From contig NZ_JANHNZ010000001.1 of NCBI RefSeq assembly GCF_024543085.1, positions 372,001 to 436,000 of the forward strand: a stretch of 64,000 nucleotides of DNA. The letters are read 5' to 3'. Below, piece after piece: positions 54,546 to 62,982 of the stretch. The notes beneath the pieces are model-generated. The model saw only the letters and a list, made by a program, of their open reading frames with translations. It was not told the origin of the DNA and made no database searches. Both the position numbers and the translations under genes were made by a program. Origin of the DNA: Granulicatella seriolae (GTDB lineage: Bacteria; Bacillota; Bacilli; Lactobacillales; Aerococcaceae). How positions within the stretch are numbered: position 1 is the stretch's first letter; each line of letters opens with the position of its first letter.

Positions 54546-55772
54546 CTATATTTTGACTTTCCCATTAAAAATATCATAATCAATCTCATTGACAGATTTT
54601 GCTACAATAATAGCCGTGTAAACATCTGAGTTAACATTTAATATCGTACGAAGCATACCAACAAACCATTCTACTCCCGCAAAAATTGCAATACTTTCAA
54701 TTGGTAATCCCATTTGTGGCACAATAATCGCTAAAGAAACTAATCCTGCTCCTGGAACAACAGCATTGGCCAGCGAGATAAATGTGGCTGCAATTGCGAC
54801 ATAAACTATTTGTTGGATTCCAAATTCAATATTATACATTTGTGAAATAGCTGTTACTGTGATAGCCATATGCATAGCTGAACCATTACTATTCAATGAC
54901 ATGCCTAATGGCAAAACAAGATTTGTAATTCTATCACTTAACCCCAACTTATACTTTGTCTCTTCCATTGCTATTGGTAAAGTAATCGCTGATGAAGTTG
55001 TTGCAAGTGCCATAATAGACATATTTTTCATATTGCGTACTAAACGAATTGGATTTACTCTTGCATATAATGTAATCACTAAAATCCATAGAATCATAAA
55101 CAGTAGCGTAGCAAAGGCATATACTGTTAAATATTTTATTAAAGGTAAAATAATTTGAATTCCTAAGTTACTAATTGTGGATGAAATTAATGCAAAAATC
55201 CCAATTGGTGCTATAACCATCACATAACGGATAATCATAATAATCACATCATTGAAATCTACAATAATTTTAGCCAGTTGTGATTGTGGATCCTTTTCCA
55301 TAAACTTATTTAATGCAACACCGAAGAATAAGGCGAAGACAATAATTTGAATAATAGAGCCTTTCGAAAGAGAATCAAAGATATTGATTGGGAAGAAGCC
55401 TAAAAGGGTTTCTGAAAAAGAAATTTCTTGTGCTTGTATGGATGAATTCTGTAATCCTGCTACATTAGAAGCGTCACCTGCCTTAAACACAAGTGCCATA
55501 AAAATTCCCCAAACAGCCGCCAGAAATGAAGAGATTCCAAAAACAAAGATCGTTCTTCCACCTAAACTTGTTAATTCTTTTGACTCAATGCTTCCTACAG
55601 CTTGTATAATTTGACCTAATATCAAGACTGGTATCACCATCTGCATCAACTTTAAAAATACATCTCCGAGTATTTTTAAATGTTGAGCAATAACCGGGAA
55701 AAATAATCCTAGTAAGATACCTAAAATGACAGCAATAACTATTTGGGTTATCATGGACACTTTTTTTGTCAT
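54546..55772 (-). CDS. Dicarboxylate/amino acid:cation symporter (DAACS family)
   Basis: A 408-residue membrane symporter with about eight helices and two re-entrant loops. LKLMQMVIPVLILGQIIQ, ATTSSAITLPIAMEE, LPLGMSLNSNGSAMHMAIT and PGAGLVSLAIIV are GltP/DctA hallmarks. The family moves glutamate, C4-dicarboxylates or related anions with Na+ or H+. Placed between allD and an MFS gene, it may carry a ureide acid such as allantoate, ureidoglycolate or oxalurate, or export a product such as oxamate. That is inferred from context only. Confidence 0.88.
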   Translation of the reverse strand: MTKKVSMITQIVIAVILGILLGLFFPVIAQHLKILGDVFLKLMQMVIPVLILGQIIQAVGSIESKELTSLGGRTIFVFGISSFLAAVWGIFMALVFKAGDASNVAGLQNSSIQAQEISFSETLLGFFPINIFDSLSKGSIIQIIVFALFFGVALNKFMEKDPQSQLAKIIVDFNDVIIMIIRYVMVIAPIGIFALISSTISNLGIQIILPLIKYLTVYAFATLLFMILWILVITLYARVNPIRLVRNMKNMSIMALATTSSAITLPIAMEETKYKLGLSDRITNLVLPLGMSLNSNGSAMHMAITVTAISQMYNIEFGIQQIVYVAIAATFISLANAVVPGAGLVSLAIIVPQMGLPIESIAIFAGVEWFVGMLRTILNVNSDVYTAIIVAKSVNEIDYDIFNGKVKI

Positions 55773-55823
55773 TATAAATCCCCCTCTGTTACCGTCAGTA
55801 ATCGACGGACCAAACCTTTCGCT

Positions 55824-57071
55824 CTATTGATTATCCGTTGCTTTCTCTTTTGCCATGACTGCAAATAAAACTAAACCTATAATTAACAAGATACTTGCTA
55901 AATAAAAACCTACTTGCATAGAACCTAATGTGTCTGCTAAAAATCCTGTAACATATGGTGCTAAAATTGATCCAGACATTCCAATAAAGTTATAAGCACT
56001 TAATGTTGTTCCTAAAGCTCCAACTGGCGCATTTCGAGTAACATAAGTAACGACGATTGGATCAAGTGCCAATTTCCCAGTCAATCCGTACAGAACCAAA
56101 ACAGTGATTAAGAGCGTACGATCTTGTACGAATGCAATTGCAAAAACTGATAAAACTGCTAATGGTAACAATGTGTATACTAATGGTTTTGTCTTGCCCA
56201 ATTTGTCATTGATTCTAGCAAAAAGTAAAGCGCCTGGAATCGATGCCCATGGAACCAGAGAAGAAATAAATCCAACACTAGTTCCTTCAAATCCTCGCTC
56301 AGTAATCAAAAATTGTGGTAACCAAGTAATGATTACAAAATTTGCATAAATACTACAGAAACACAAGATAAATGCCGCTACAAGATTACGGTTACTAAAA
56401 ATTGTTCCTAAAGATACAGATTTTTTGATAGGTTCTTCCTTGATGGGTTTGTCAGCATCTTCCGGACGAATCACTTTCTCTTTCAACATAGTGTAAAAAA
56501 TGATGCCGACAATCAACGTTGGAATTGCCATAATAAAGAATGGTCTACTCCAATGCTCACCATTTTCTAAAACCAGCTTACTAGAAAGTAAGTACCCACC
56601 AGAAGTACCAAATGCCATCCCACTATTGATAATAGCATTTCCAATAGTTCTTTTATTATCAGGAATCGCTTCGGTTGATAAAGCATATTGTGGTCCATAA
56701 TATGCCCCTTGACCAATACCTGCAAATGCACGGATCATCAAGAAAATAATGAATGTAGTTGCAAGTCCAGTTAAATAAGTCATAATTGCCAATACGATAA
56801 ATCCAATAGATATAACAAGTTTTCTACCAATCTTGTCTCCAATAACTCCAAATGGTATTTGAGCAATTGCATATGTTAGAAAGAATATACTATTTGCTAG
56901 TCCAAGTTGTGTGTTACTTAGCCCAAACTCTTTTCCCACAACTCCCATAATTGGATTGAAAATAGTCCTTGTTGCATACATCAAAATCCAGCCTATAAAG
57001 AATATCGCCACAACTTTTATCCAATAAGTGTTACTTACTTTAACCGCTTGTTGATTATTTGCATTTTTCAT
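55824..57071 (-). CDS. MFS transporter, anion:cation symporter-like
   Basis: A 415-residue major facilitator protein with 12 predicted helices. FGVIGDKIGRKLVISIGF is the conserved loop 2-3 motif, and ATRTIFNPIMGVVGKEFGLS resembles the ACS subgroup (organic acid and sugar acid carriers). It is the second transporter in the ureide cluster, 27 bp after allH. A ureide acid is a likely substrate, by position. The presence of two unrelated carriers suggests uptake of one compound and export of another, or an exchange. Confidence 0.85.
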   Translation of the reverse strand: MKNANNQQAVKVSNTYWIKVVAIFFIGWILMYATRTIFNPIMGVVGKEFGLSNTQLGLANSIFFLTYAIAQIPFGVIGDKIGRKLVISIGFIVLAIMTYLTGLATTFIIFLMIRAFAGIGQGAYYGPQYALSTEAIPDNKRTIGNAIINSGMAFGTSGGYLLSSKLVLENGEHWSRPFFIMAIPTLIVGIIFYTMLKEKVIRPEDADKPIKEEPIKKSVSLGTIFSNRNLVAAFILCFCSIYANFVIITWLPQFLITERGFEGTSVGFISSLVPWASIPGALLFARINDKLGKTKPLVYTLLPLAVLSVFAIAFVQDRTLLITVLVLYGLTGKLALDPIVVTYVTRNAPVGALGTTLSAYNFIGMSGSILAPYVTGFLADTLGSMQVGFYLASILLIIGLVLFAVMAKEKATDNQ

Positions 57072-57098
57072 ATGACCCCTCTTTTCTATAGTTATATT

Positions 57099-57908
57099 TT
57101 ATTGAAGTCCTAAAAGTAATCCAAAACACATATCTTTTCCTGATGAATGACCAATATACATAAGTTTATCCACACTTTTTTGAATCTGTGCCTGTATTTG
57201 CTCCGTTGCTAAGTCAGAAAATAATTGAAAAACAAATGAGTTCACGTACCCTTGAATTGCCCCTAGAATATAAGCTTTACTGATATCAGTCGTTGCTAAC
57301 GGAGAATGAGCTAGAACTGAAGATAGCACCTCAGCTCTAGAATCTCCTCTTACACGCAAAACAGAAAGATAAGTAGTTATAATATCATCTCCGCTTGGCG
57401 TAAGACCCTTGCCTCTACCAATCAAATAAGTAATTACTTCTTGCCATTGCTCTATACTTATTTTTGATGATGTCATAAGCGAAAAAATATATTTTGCTTG
57501 GTCATTCATTTCAAGCCCAATTAGTAATTCTAGTCTTTTTGATTTTAATATGTCTTGTAGCGGTTGAAGTTTTTGATTTTCAAGAGTAATAGTCGAAATA
57601 TTAAGAGTAACGATATCAGCATCTTCTACAGAAAGTGTCACCACTCCTTTGTGACTATAGAAAGTAAATTGATTCTCTCTTATTTTGACGATATTTCCTT
57701 GTTGTACATATGGAAAAATTTGCTGAAAAATATCATCTGGTAAAGAAATTCCGAAACTCGATAAATACTCTGGAAAATTGGTAACATTAATTAACTGCCC
57801 TCCCCCTTCAATATTAAATGAATTTTCAAAAACACTGTGCACTCTGGCATTTCTTCCAAAACGATGGATTGGACAAATTAAACTACTGATTCTAGCTTTC
57901 AAAATCAA
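57099..57908 (-). CDS. allH: AllH-like (DUF2877) subunit of oxamate carbamoyltransferase
   Basis: A DUF2877 protein of about 269 residues, the third component found with FdrA (AllF) and DUF1116 (AllG) proteins. YLIGRGKGLTPSGDDIITTYLSVLR is the family signature. In E. coli the trio is linked to reversible oxamate carbamoyltransferase: oxalurate plus phosphate gives oxamate plus carbamoyl phosphate. I favour the TTG at 57908, seven bases after GAGGA, over the ATG at 57926, which lacks a binding site. It overlaps the AllFG gene by 17 bp. Confidence 0.82.
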   Translation of the reverse strand: MILKARISSLICPIHRFGRNARVHSVFENSFNIEGGGQLINVTNFPEYLSSFGISLPDDIFQQIFPYVQQGNIVKIRENQFTFYSHKGVVTLSVEDADIVTLNISTITLENQKLQPLQDILKSKRLELLIGLEMNDQAKYIFSLMTSSKISIEQWQEVITYLIGRGKGLTPSGDDIITTYLSVLRVRGDSRAEVLSSVLAHSPLATTDISKAYILGAIQGYVNSFVFQLFSDLATEQIQAQIQKSVDKLMYIGHSSGKDMCFGLLLGLQ

Positions 57909-60900
57909 TCCCCAATCCTCTTGCATAAGCTTCTAACGCCTTTTCGAAACAGCCTAAAGGCGCTCTTACAGTACCTGCACCAACTTGACCCACACCAGCC
58001 TTACGGTGAGCAATTCCCGTATTAATAATAGGTGTAATTCCTGTTTCTACAACTTTTCTAATATCAATACCTAAACATGTCCCCTTGAAGTCCCATGTTG
58101 GAATAGAGAATGTTGGGTTATGACCAACACAAATTTTTGCCATTTCATTCGAAATATCCAATGCATCTTGGAAACCGCCAGCTCCAACAAAACGTGTAAC
58201 TCCTGGTGCGGCAACCATTGCCATACCACCAACACCAACTGTTTCAGTAATTGCGCTGTCTCCTATATCTGGATTCCCATCTTCTTCTGTAAATCCAGTG
58301 AAGTATAGACCTTTTGGTGTATTAACTGGTGCATTATGCCAATCATCTCCTGTTTCAGCAATACGAATACCAAATTCCACCCCATTCCGTGTCATAGTAG
58401 TAACGATTGTTCCCTTAGTACCTTTTCTAGCACCATCAACAATTGCTTTCCCAGTTGCCATCATAATATTTAAGAAGAATTGATCGGTAGTAGCTAAGAA
58501 TTTTATAACTTCATATTTCTCTTCTTCTGGAATATCCAACTGAATAATTAAAGGAGAGATTTCCTTCAAGAAATTCAAGGAAGCAGCCATATTACGTTGA
58601 TGGAACTCATCTCCCATAGTAATTGAACGAGCAATCAATACATTTAAGTTAATTCCCTCTTCTGAATTTCTTAAAGCTTTACCAATTGTTGGCCCTAGAA
58701 CATCTTGTATCCAAATTAAACGATCAACAACTTCTTGGGAATAGGCTCCAAACCTCAGCACTTTCCCAATACCTTCATTCAAAATACAGTAAGAATGATT
58801 TCCTTCCGCGCGATTTTCAACGACGAATACTGGCATATTTGCAGAAGTAATTCCTCCCATTGGACCAACAGCTTGTACATGATGACATGGAATGAAACGA
58901 ACATCCCCTGATTCTAACAAAGCAACTGCTTCCTCTTCACTTTCTGCCCATTTTTCAAAGAGTGCTGCCCCAATACAAGAGCCTTGCATCGGACCTGTCA
59001 TCTCAGGAAAATTGATTGGCGGTCCAGCATGTAATAAAGTCTTCTTCTCTTCATTCAACTCAGGAATAACTGTTTTTGCTGGAACCACATCAATTAAAAA
59101 TGGCTGTGCATTCTGGATTTTATCAGCAACTAAATGATTGTCTGATTCAATATTTTCTGCATGTTCTTCAAGTGCATCTAAAATACGAATCATTTTCTTA
59201 TTTCCGCTGGCACGTGGGCGCCAATTAAATTGTTCAGAACTACCGCCATATTCTAAAATTGATTCATTGAAACTTTGCAAGCCAACATTGATAATGCGAG
59301 GTTTTGTCGTCAATAATTCCATTACTTTATCGCTAGCCTTTGGTACTATGAGTAATGGCCCTTCATAAGGAATAGTTTCTTTATCTGCATCTTGTAGGTC
59401 GATACCTTTAAGCAATAAAGCTAAACGTACTGCTTTGGCATTGCTATCTTCTACCAATACACCAGCATCTTCTAAGCGTTTCACTGTATCCAGATAATTT
59501 TGTGGGTCTTTTGTCGTTCCACAAACAGTTGCAATAAAATACAAATCACGTCCATCATCTTTTGCCGTTTCAATTGCTTCTTGAATAGAAGGCAATAAAG
59601 CTGATGCCATATCATCGTGTGCACCATAACCAAGTACAATATCTAAAAGGATAATACCTGTAGCCTTATCCTTTGCATATTCACGAATTTTACTAATACG
59701 TGTTTCTGGATCAATCATTGGGTGTGGTTTTCCTTGTGTATAAATATCATCACCCAAATCTATTACATCGTATCCACCAATTCTTAAAATATAGCCTTCT
59801 TCTTTAACTAATCCACCTAGATTTAAAGCTTCGGAAATTAGCATTCCTGCTTCTGATGCTAGTGTGCCCCCAGAATATAGCCCTTTTACAACTTTATCCT
59901 CGGATAATTCAGGTAGATTCGGTTTTTCAATTACTTCTGTATAGTTTGACTTCACTTTTTCTTCGTTAGCAAGGTCAACCGCAATGCGAGCAGTTTCTTC
60001 CAAGGTATGAGCTAAATAAACTTTTCCTTCATGTTTATCTGGCTTCTCGCCTAAGAAAATTGCTACTACCGGCTTAGAAATACTCTGTAAGAGTTGTACA
60101 ACTTCATCTCTCACTTCTTTTGCAGGCGGTTTAGAAATGACACAGATAACATCAGTTGGTTCATGATTCTCTAAACCGATGATGGCATCCTTCATGGTAA
60201 TCGCACCTACTTTATCGCTTAAATCACGACCACCAGTACCAATAGCGTGAATTACTCCACCACCTAAACGATCAATAATTGTTGTTACTTCCTGAATACC
60301 TGTCCCTGAAGCACCAACAACACCAATATTCCCAGGAGAAACGACATTAGTAAAGGCTAAGGGAATGCTTGAAATAATTCCTGTTCCACAATCTGGCCCC
60401 ATCATCAACAGACCTTTTTCATGTGCCAGTTTCTTCAATCGAATCTCATCTTCAATAGCAACATTGTCTGTAAATGAAAAAACATGTAATCCATTTTTCA
60501 GTGCTTTTTCCATTTCGGCTGCACCATATTCTCCTGGAATACTAAATAAGGCCATATTGGCATCTGGTAGGGCCTCAAGTGCTTCCGCCCAAGATGTTGA
60601 TGCTGTTTTTGTTTCCCCACCTTTTGAAGATAAGTCACTTAGAAATTCTTCAACAGTCGACAGTACCTCCTCCATAACATCTTCGTCGGCACTATCCACC
60701 ACAATCATCAAATCATTAGGTGAGGCCGTCTCTGCTTCAGCTGTCAACAAATTTGTATTTTGTAAAATATCTTTATTGGCGTCCGTCCCCATCATAACTT
60801 GACTCATCGTAACATTTTCAAAATCATTGATTTTGTTTGTAAGCAACATCAAGTTGATAGAGTCCTGATAATTATTCTTTAAGATAACAGTATTTAACAT
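57892..60900 (-). CDS. Fused AllF-AllG (FdrA + DUF1116) oxamate carbamoyltransferase subunit
   Basis: A 1,002-residue protein in which two normally separate partners are joined. Residues 1-580 match FdrA/AllF, a succinyl-CoA synthetase-like fold with VVGASGTGIQEV (about 193), KGLLMMGPDCGTG and the C-terminal RPRASGNKKMIRILDALE. Residues about 595-1002 match DUF1116/AllG (HAGPPINFPEMTGPMQGS, CHHVQAVGPMGGITSANMPV, TRFVGAGGFQDALDISNEM). E. coli has these as proteins of about 555 and 420 residues. No frameshift or stop marks the joint; the linker is about ENIESDNHLVADKIQN. First gene of the operon, with GGAGG before its ATG and a cre-overlapped promoter. Confidence 0.9.
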   Translation of the reverse strand: MLNTVILKNNYQDSINLMLLTNKINDFENVTMSQVMMGTDANKDILQNTNLLTAEAETASPNDLMIVVDSADEDVMEEVLSTVEEFLSDLSSKGGETKTASTSWAEALEALPDANMALFSIPGEYGAAEMEKALKNGLHVFSFTDNVAIEDEIRLKKLAHEKGLLMMGPDCGTGIISSIPLAFTNVVSPGNIGVVGASGTGIQEVTTIIDRLGGGVIHAIGTGGRDLSDKVGAITMKDAIIGLENHEPTDVICVISKPPAKEVRDEVVQLLQSISKPVVAIFLGEKPDKHEGKVYLAHTLEETARIAVDLANEEKVKSNYTEVIEKPNLPELSEDKVVKGLYSGGTLASEAGMLISEALNLGGLVKEEGYILRIGGYDVIDLGDDIYTQGKPHPMIDPETRISKIREYAKDKATGIILLDIVLGYGAHDDMASALLPSIQEAIETAKDDGRDLYFIATVCGTTKDPQNYLDTVKRLEDAGVLVEDSNAKAVRLALLLKGIDLQDADKETIPYEGPLLIVPKASDKVMELLTTKPRIINVGLQSFNESILEYGGSSEQFNWRPRASGNKKMIRILDALEEHAENIESDNHLVADKIQNAQPFLIDVVPAKTVIPELNEEKKTLLHAGPPINFPEMTGPMQGSCIGAALFEKWAESEEEAVALLESGDVRFIPCHHVQAVGPMGGITSANMPVFVVENRAEGNHSYCILNEGIGKVLRFGAYSQEVVDRLIWIQDVLGPTIGKALRNSEEGINLNVLIARSITMGDEFHQRNMAASLNFLKEISPLIIQLDIPEEEKYEVIKFLATTDQFFLNIMMATGKAIVDGARKGTKGTIVTTMTRNGVEFGIRIAETGDDWHNAPVNTPKGLYFTGFTEEDGNPDIGDSAITETVGVGGMAMVAAPGVTRFVGAGGFQDALDISNEMAKICVGHNPTFSIPTWDFKGTCLGIDIRKVVETGITPIINTGIAHRKAGVGQVGAGTVRAPLGCFEKALEAYARGLGIDFES

Positions 60901-60930
60901 TTTAAATTCCTCCTTCTCTCTACTTACTTT

Positions 60931-60959
60931 ATTGTATTTATTAATGTTTACGTTTACAA
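60931..60959 (-). promoter_or_regulatory. Promoter of the ureide operon with cre site over the -35
   Basis: TTGTAA (60959-60954) and TACAAT (60936-60931) on the minus strand, spacer 17 bp. TGTAAACGTAAACA (60958-60945) matches 13 of 14 cre positions and covers the -35, so CcpA repression by good carbon sources is likely. Confidence 0.75.
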
Positions 60960-61017
60960 TTGAATAAAATCTAAATATAAAAGCTGTTTTTTATCCAAAT
61001 AGCGCAAAAAGGAGAAA

Positions 61018-62601
61018 ATGATGAAAATTAAAGAATTGATGGCTCTAGATCTTTTTAAAAAAAGTAAATTACTAACTGGTGACATTGGTTTAGAAAATGA
61101 AGTTAGTTCTGCAATGGTATTAGAAGCAATTGATATTGAAAAATGGAGTAAAAGAAATCAATTAATATTAACCTCATTTTATGCATTTCAAAATGTCCCT
61201 GAAAAAGAATGGGATAATTTTTTTGAAAAAACAAAAGAAATCGGTATTAGTGGTTTGGTTATAAAAATGGATCGCTTAATTACAATGATTCCTGAATCAC
61301 TAATTGATTTATGTTTCCAATATGAGATTCCTTTAATTAAAATCATGGCAGATATCAGTTATGAAAAAATAATGTTGACCATTTACGAACCTATAATTTA
61401 TGCACAAGGGCATCTACTTCGTGTTTACTATAATGTCCGTCAGCGTTTTGCAGAGTTGGGAAGAAATTTACAGTCGTTTGAGCAAATATTAGATGTCGTT
61501 TATCAATTAATGGAGGCTCCTTGTTCCTTGGAAATCCCTGGCTCGAACGTTTCTATTCACCGCGGAAGACGCTTTGAGAATTATGTCGTGACACAGAGTA
61601 ATTATCTAAAAACAAACGAGTTTACTAAAAATAGCTACGAGCGTTTACTATTATTATCACCAGATCATTCTCAAGAATTGGTTGCCTATAAAACTACCAT
61701 AATGACGAGAACCAATGATTACTGCACTTTGATGGTATACCAACAACATCAAGAAATTCGAGAATCCCATATATTAATTCTTGAAAATGCCATTGATGTG
61801 ATTCATGAACATTTACAGTTACAATACCAAATCAAAAAAGATCGTCATACGCGTTTAAACAATTTAGCGGATGCGATATTGCAAAATACCCCCTCAAATA
61901 TGGACGAGTTAAACAGCTTATTAGATGATGCAAATATGAACTCCTATCCCTATTATCAAGGTGTAGCCTTTACAAGACATAAAGGAGATCAAGTTCCTTT
62001 AGATAAGCTGATGGTAAAAAAAATTAGTTCCTTAAGGAAGAATACATTATTTTTTGAACACTATAACTACACCATCATCTTATATAATTTAAAAGAACGT
62101 AAGAGTATACTCACAAAAAAAGAACTACAACAACTATTTACTACTGAAATCCCCTTATCTAAAGGAGTTACTATCTCACTCAGCCAAATAAAAGAGAAAA
62201 ATCAACTAAAACGAATTATGTTCGAATGTTTAAACTCATTACGATTTAATAATAAGCTTCATATTGGCCCTATTATTTCTTTTAAAGATTTAGGAATCTT
62301 CCAATACTTTATGGAAGATGAGCATTTTGAAAGATTAGAAGTTTTAATACCTGAAGAGTTGAAACTTCTACAATTAAACCATTATGACTTTTTTGAAACC
62401 CTGTATACTTTCTTCAAATGTGGTCGAAATTACAAAAGAACAGCTGAATTGCTCTTTCTGCATCCAAAAACCGTTAGGTATCGACTTAAAAGAATTGAAG
62501 AAATACTCAATATAGATTTATCAAATCCAATACAGTTAGTAAATTACGAGATTTCTACTCATTTACTTAAAATAAAAACTAAGAGAGAAAATACTCTCTG
62601 A
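61018..62601 (+). CDS. PucR-family transcriptional regulator
   Basis: A 527-residue regulator. The N-terminal PucR domain (about 1-125, starting MMKIKELMALDLFKKSKLLT) is named after the purine catabolism regulator of Bacillus subtilis. A GGDEF-like/CdaR middle part (about 290-400) is followed by a C-terminal HTH_30 domain with FKCGRNYKRTAELLFLHPKT, then VRYRLKRIEEIL. It is divergent from the ureide operon with a 117-bp shared control region, and AAAGGAG precedes its start. It most likely activates that operon when allantoin-type effectors are present. Confidence 0.9.
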   Translation: MMKIKELMALDLFKKSKLLTGDIGLENEVSSAMVLEAIDIEKWSKRNQLILTSFYAFQNVPEKEWDNFFEKTKEIGISGLVIKMDRLITMIPESLIDLCFQYEIPLIKIMADISYEKIMLTIYEPIIYAQGHLLRVYYNVRQRFAELGRNLQSFEQILDVVYQLMEAPCSLEIPGSNVSIHRGRRFENYVVTQSNYLKTNEFTKNSYERLLLLSPDHSQELVAYKTTIMTRTNDYCTLMVYQQHQEIRESHILILENAIDVIHEHLQLQYQIKKDRHTRLNNLADAILQNTPSNMDELNSLLDDANMNSYPYYQGVAFTRHKGDQVPLDKLMVKKISSLRKNTLFFEHYNYTIILYNLKERKSILTKKELQQLFTTEIPLSKGVTISLSQIKEKNQLKRIMFECLNSLRFNNKLHIGPIISFKDLGIFQYFMEDEHFERLEVLIPEELKLLQLNHYDFFETLYTFFKCGRNYKRTAELLFLHPKTVRYRLKRIEEILNIDLSNPIQLVNYEISTHLLKIKTKRENTL

Positions 62602-62626
62602 AAATTCAACATCAAATAATAGTACT

Positions 62627-62880
62627 GGGGGTTGGGCAAAAAGTCCAAATGGTAAACAAATAAAAGAGTTCCCCAGAAATCTATCCGAAATAACGGTGTA
62701 AAGCATAGCTGACACACAGTGGATGTTTCGGCTTCAGCCGATTTACAGCCACGTAGACAGCTAAGCCAGTGAGACCTTGGCTCACGGCGGTGCCACCGTT
62801 CCCATTTCGGATAGATTTCTGGGGAACTCTTTTATGATTTAGAATGCTTTTATTTTATTACAGACTTTTTGCCCAGCCCC
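62627..62880. repeat. GGGGCTGGGC palindromic element, copy H (full, 254 bp)
   Basis: Ends GGGGGTTGGGCAAAAAGTCC and GACTTTTTGCCCAGCCCC. Arm AGAGTTCCCCAGAAATCTAT with ATAGATTTCTGGGGAACTCT, then AACGGTG with CACCGTT. Nearly identical to copy A; several differences between A and H fall on paired positions and keep the pairs. Confidence 0.92.
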
Positions 62881-62892
62881 TTAAAATAAAAA

Positions 62893-62937
62893 CAAAAAAT
62901 CCTGCAAAAATCAGAAACGATTTCTGCAGCATTTTTA
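62893..62937 (-). terminator. Terminator of the flavin oxidoreductase gene
   Basis: On the minus strand GCAGAAATC pairs with GATTTTTGC; TTTTTTG follows GCAGGA. Confidence 0.6.
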
Positions 62938-62982
62938 TAAATCTCATAAATTATTATCATTCTACTCTCTTTACTAATCAAA

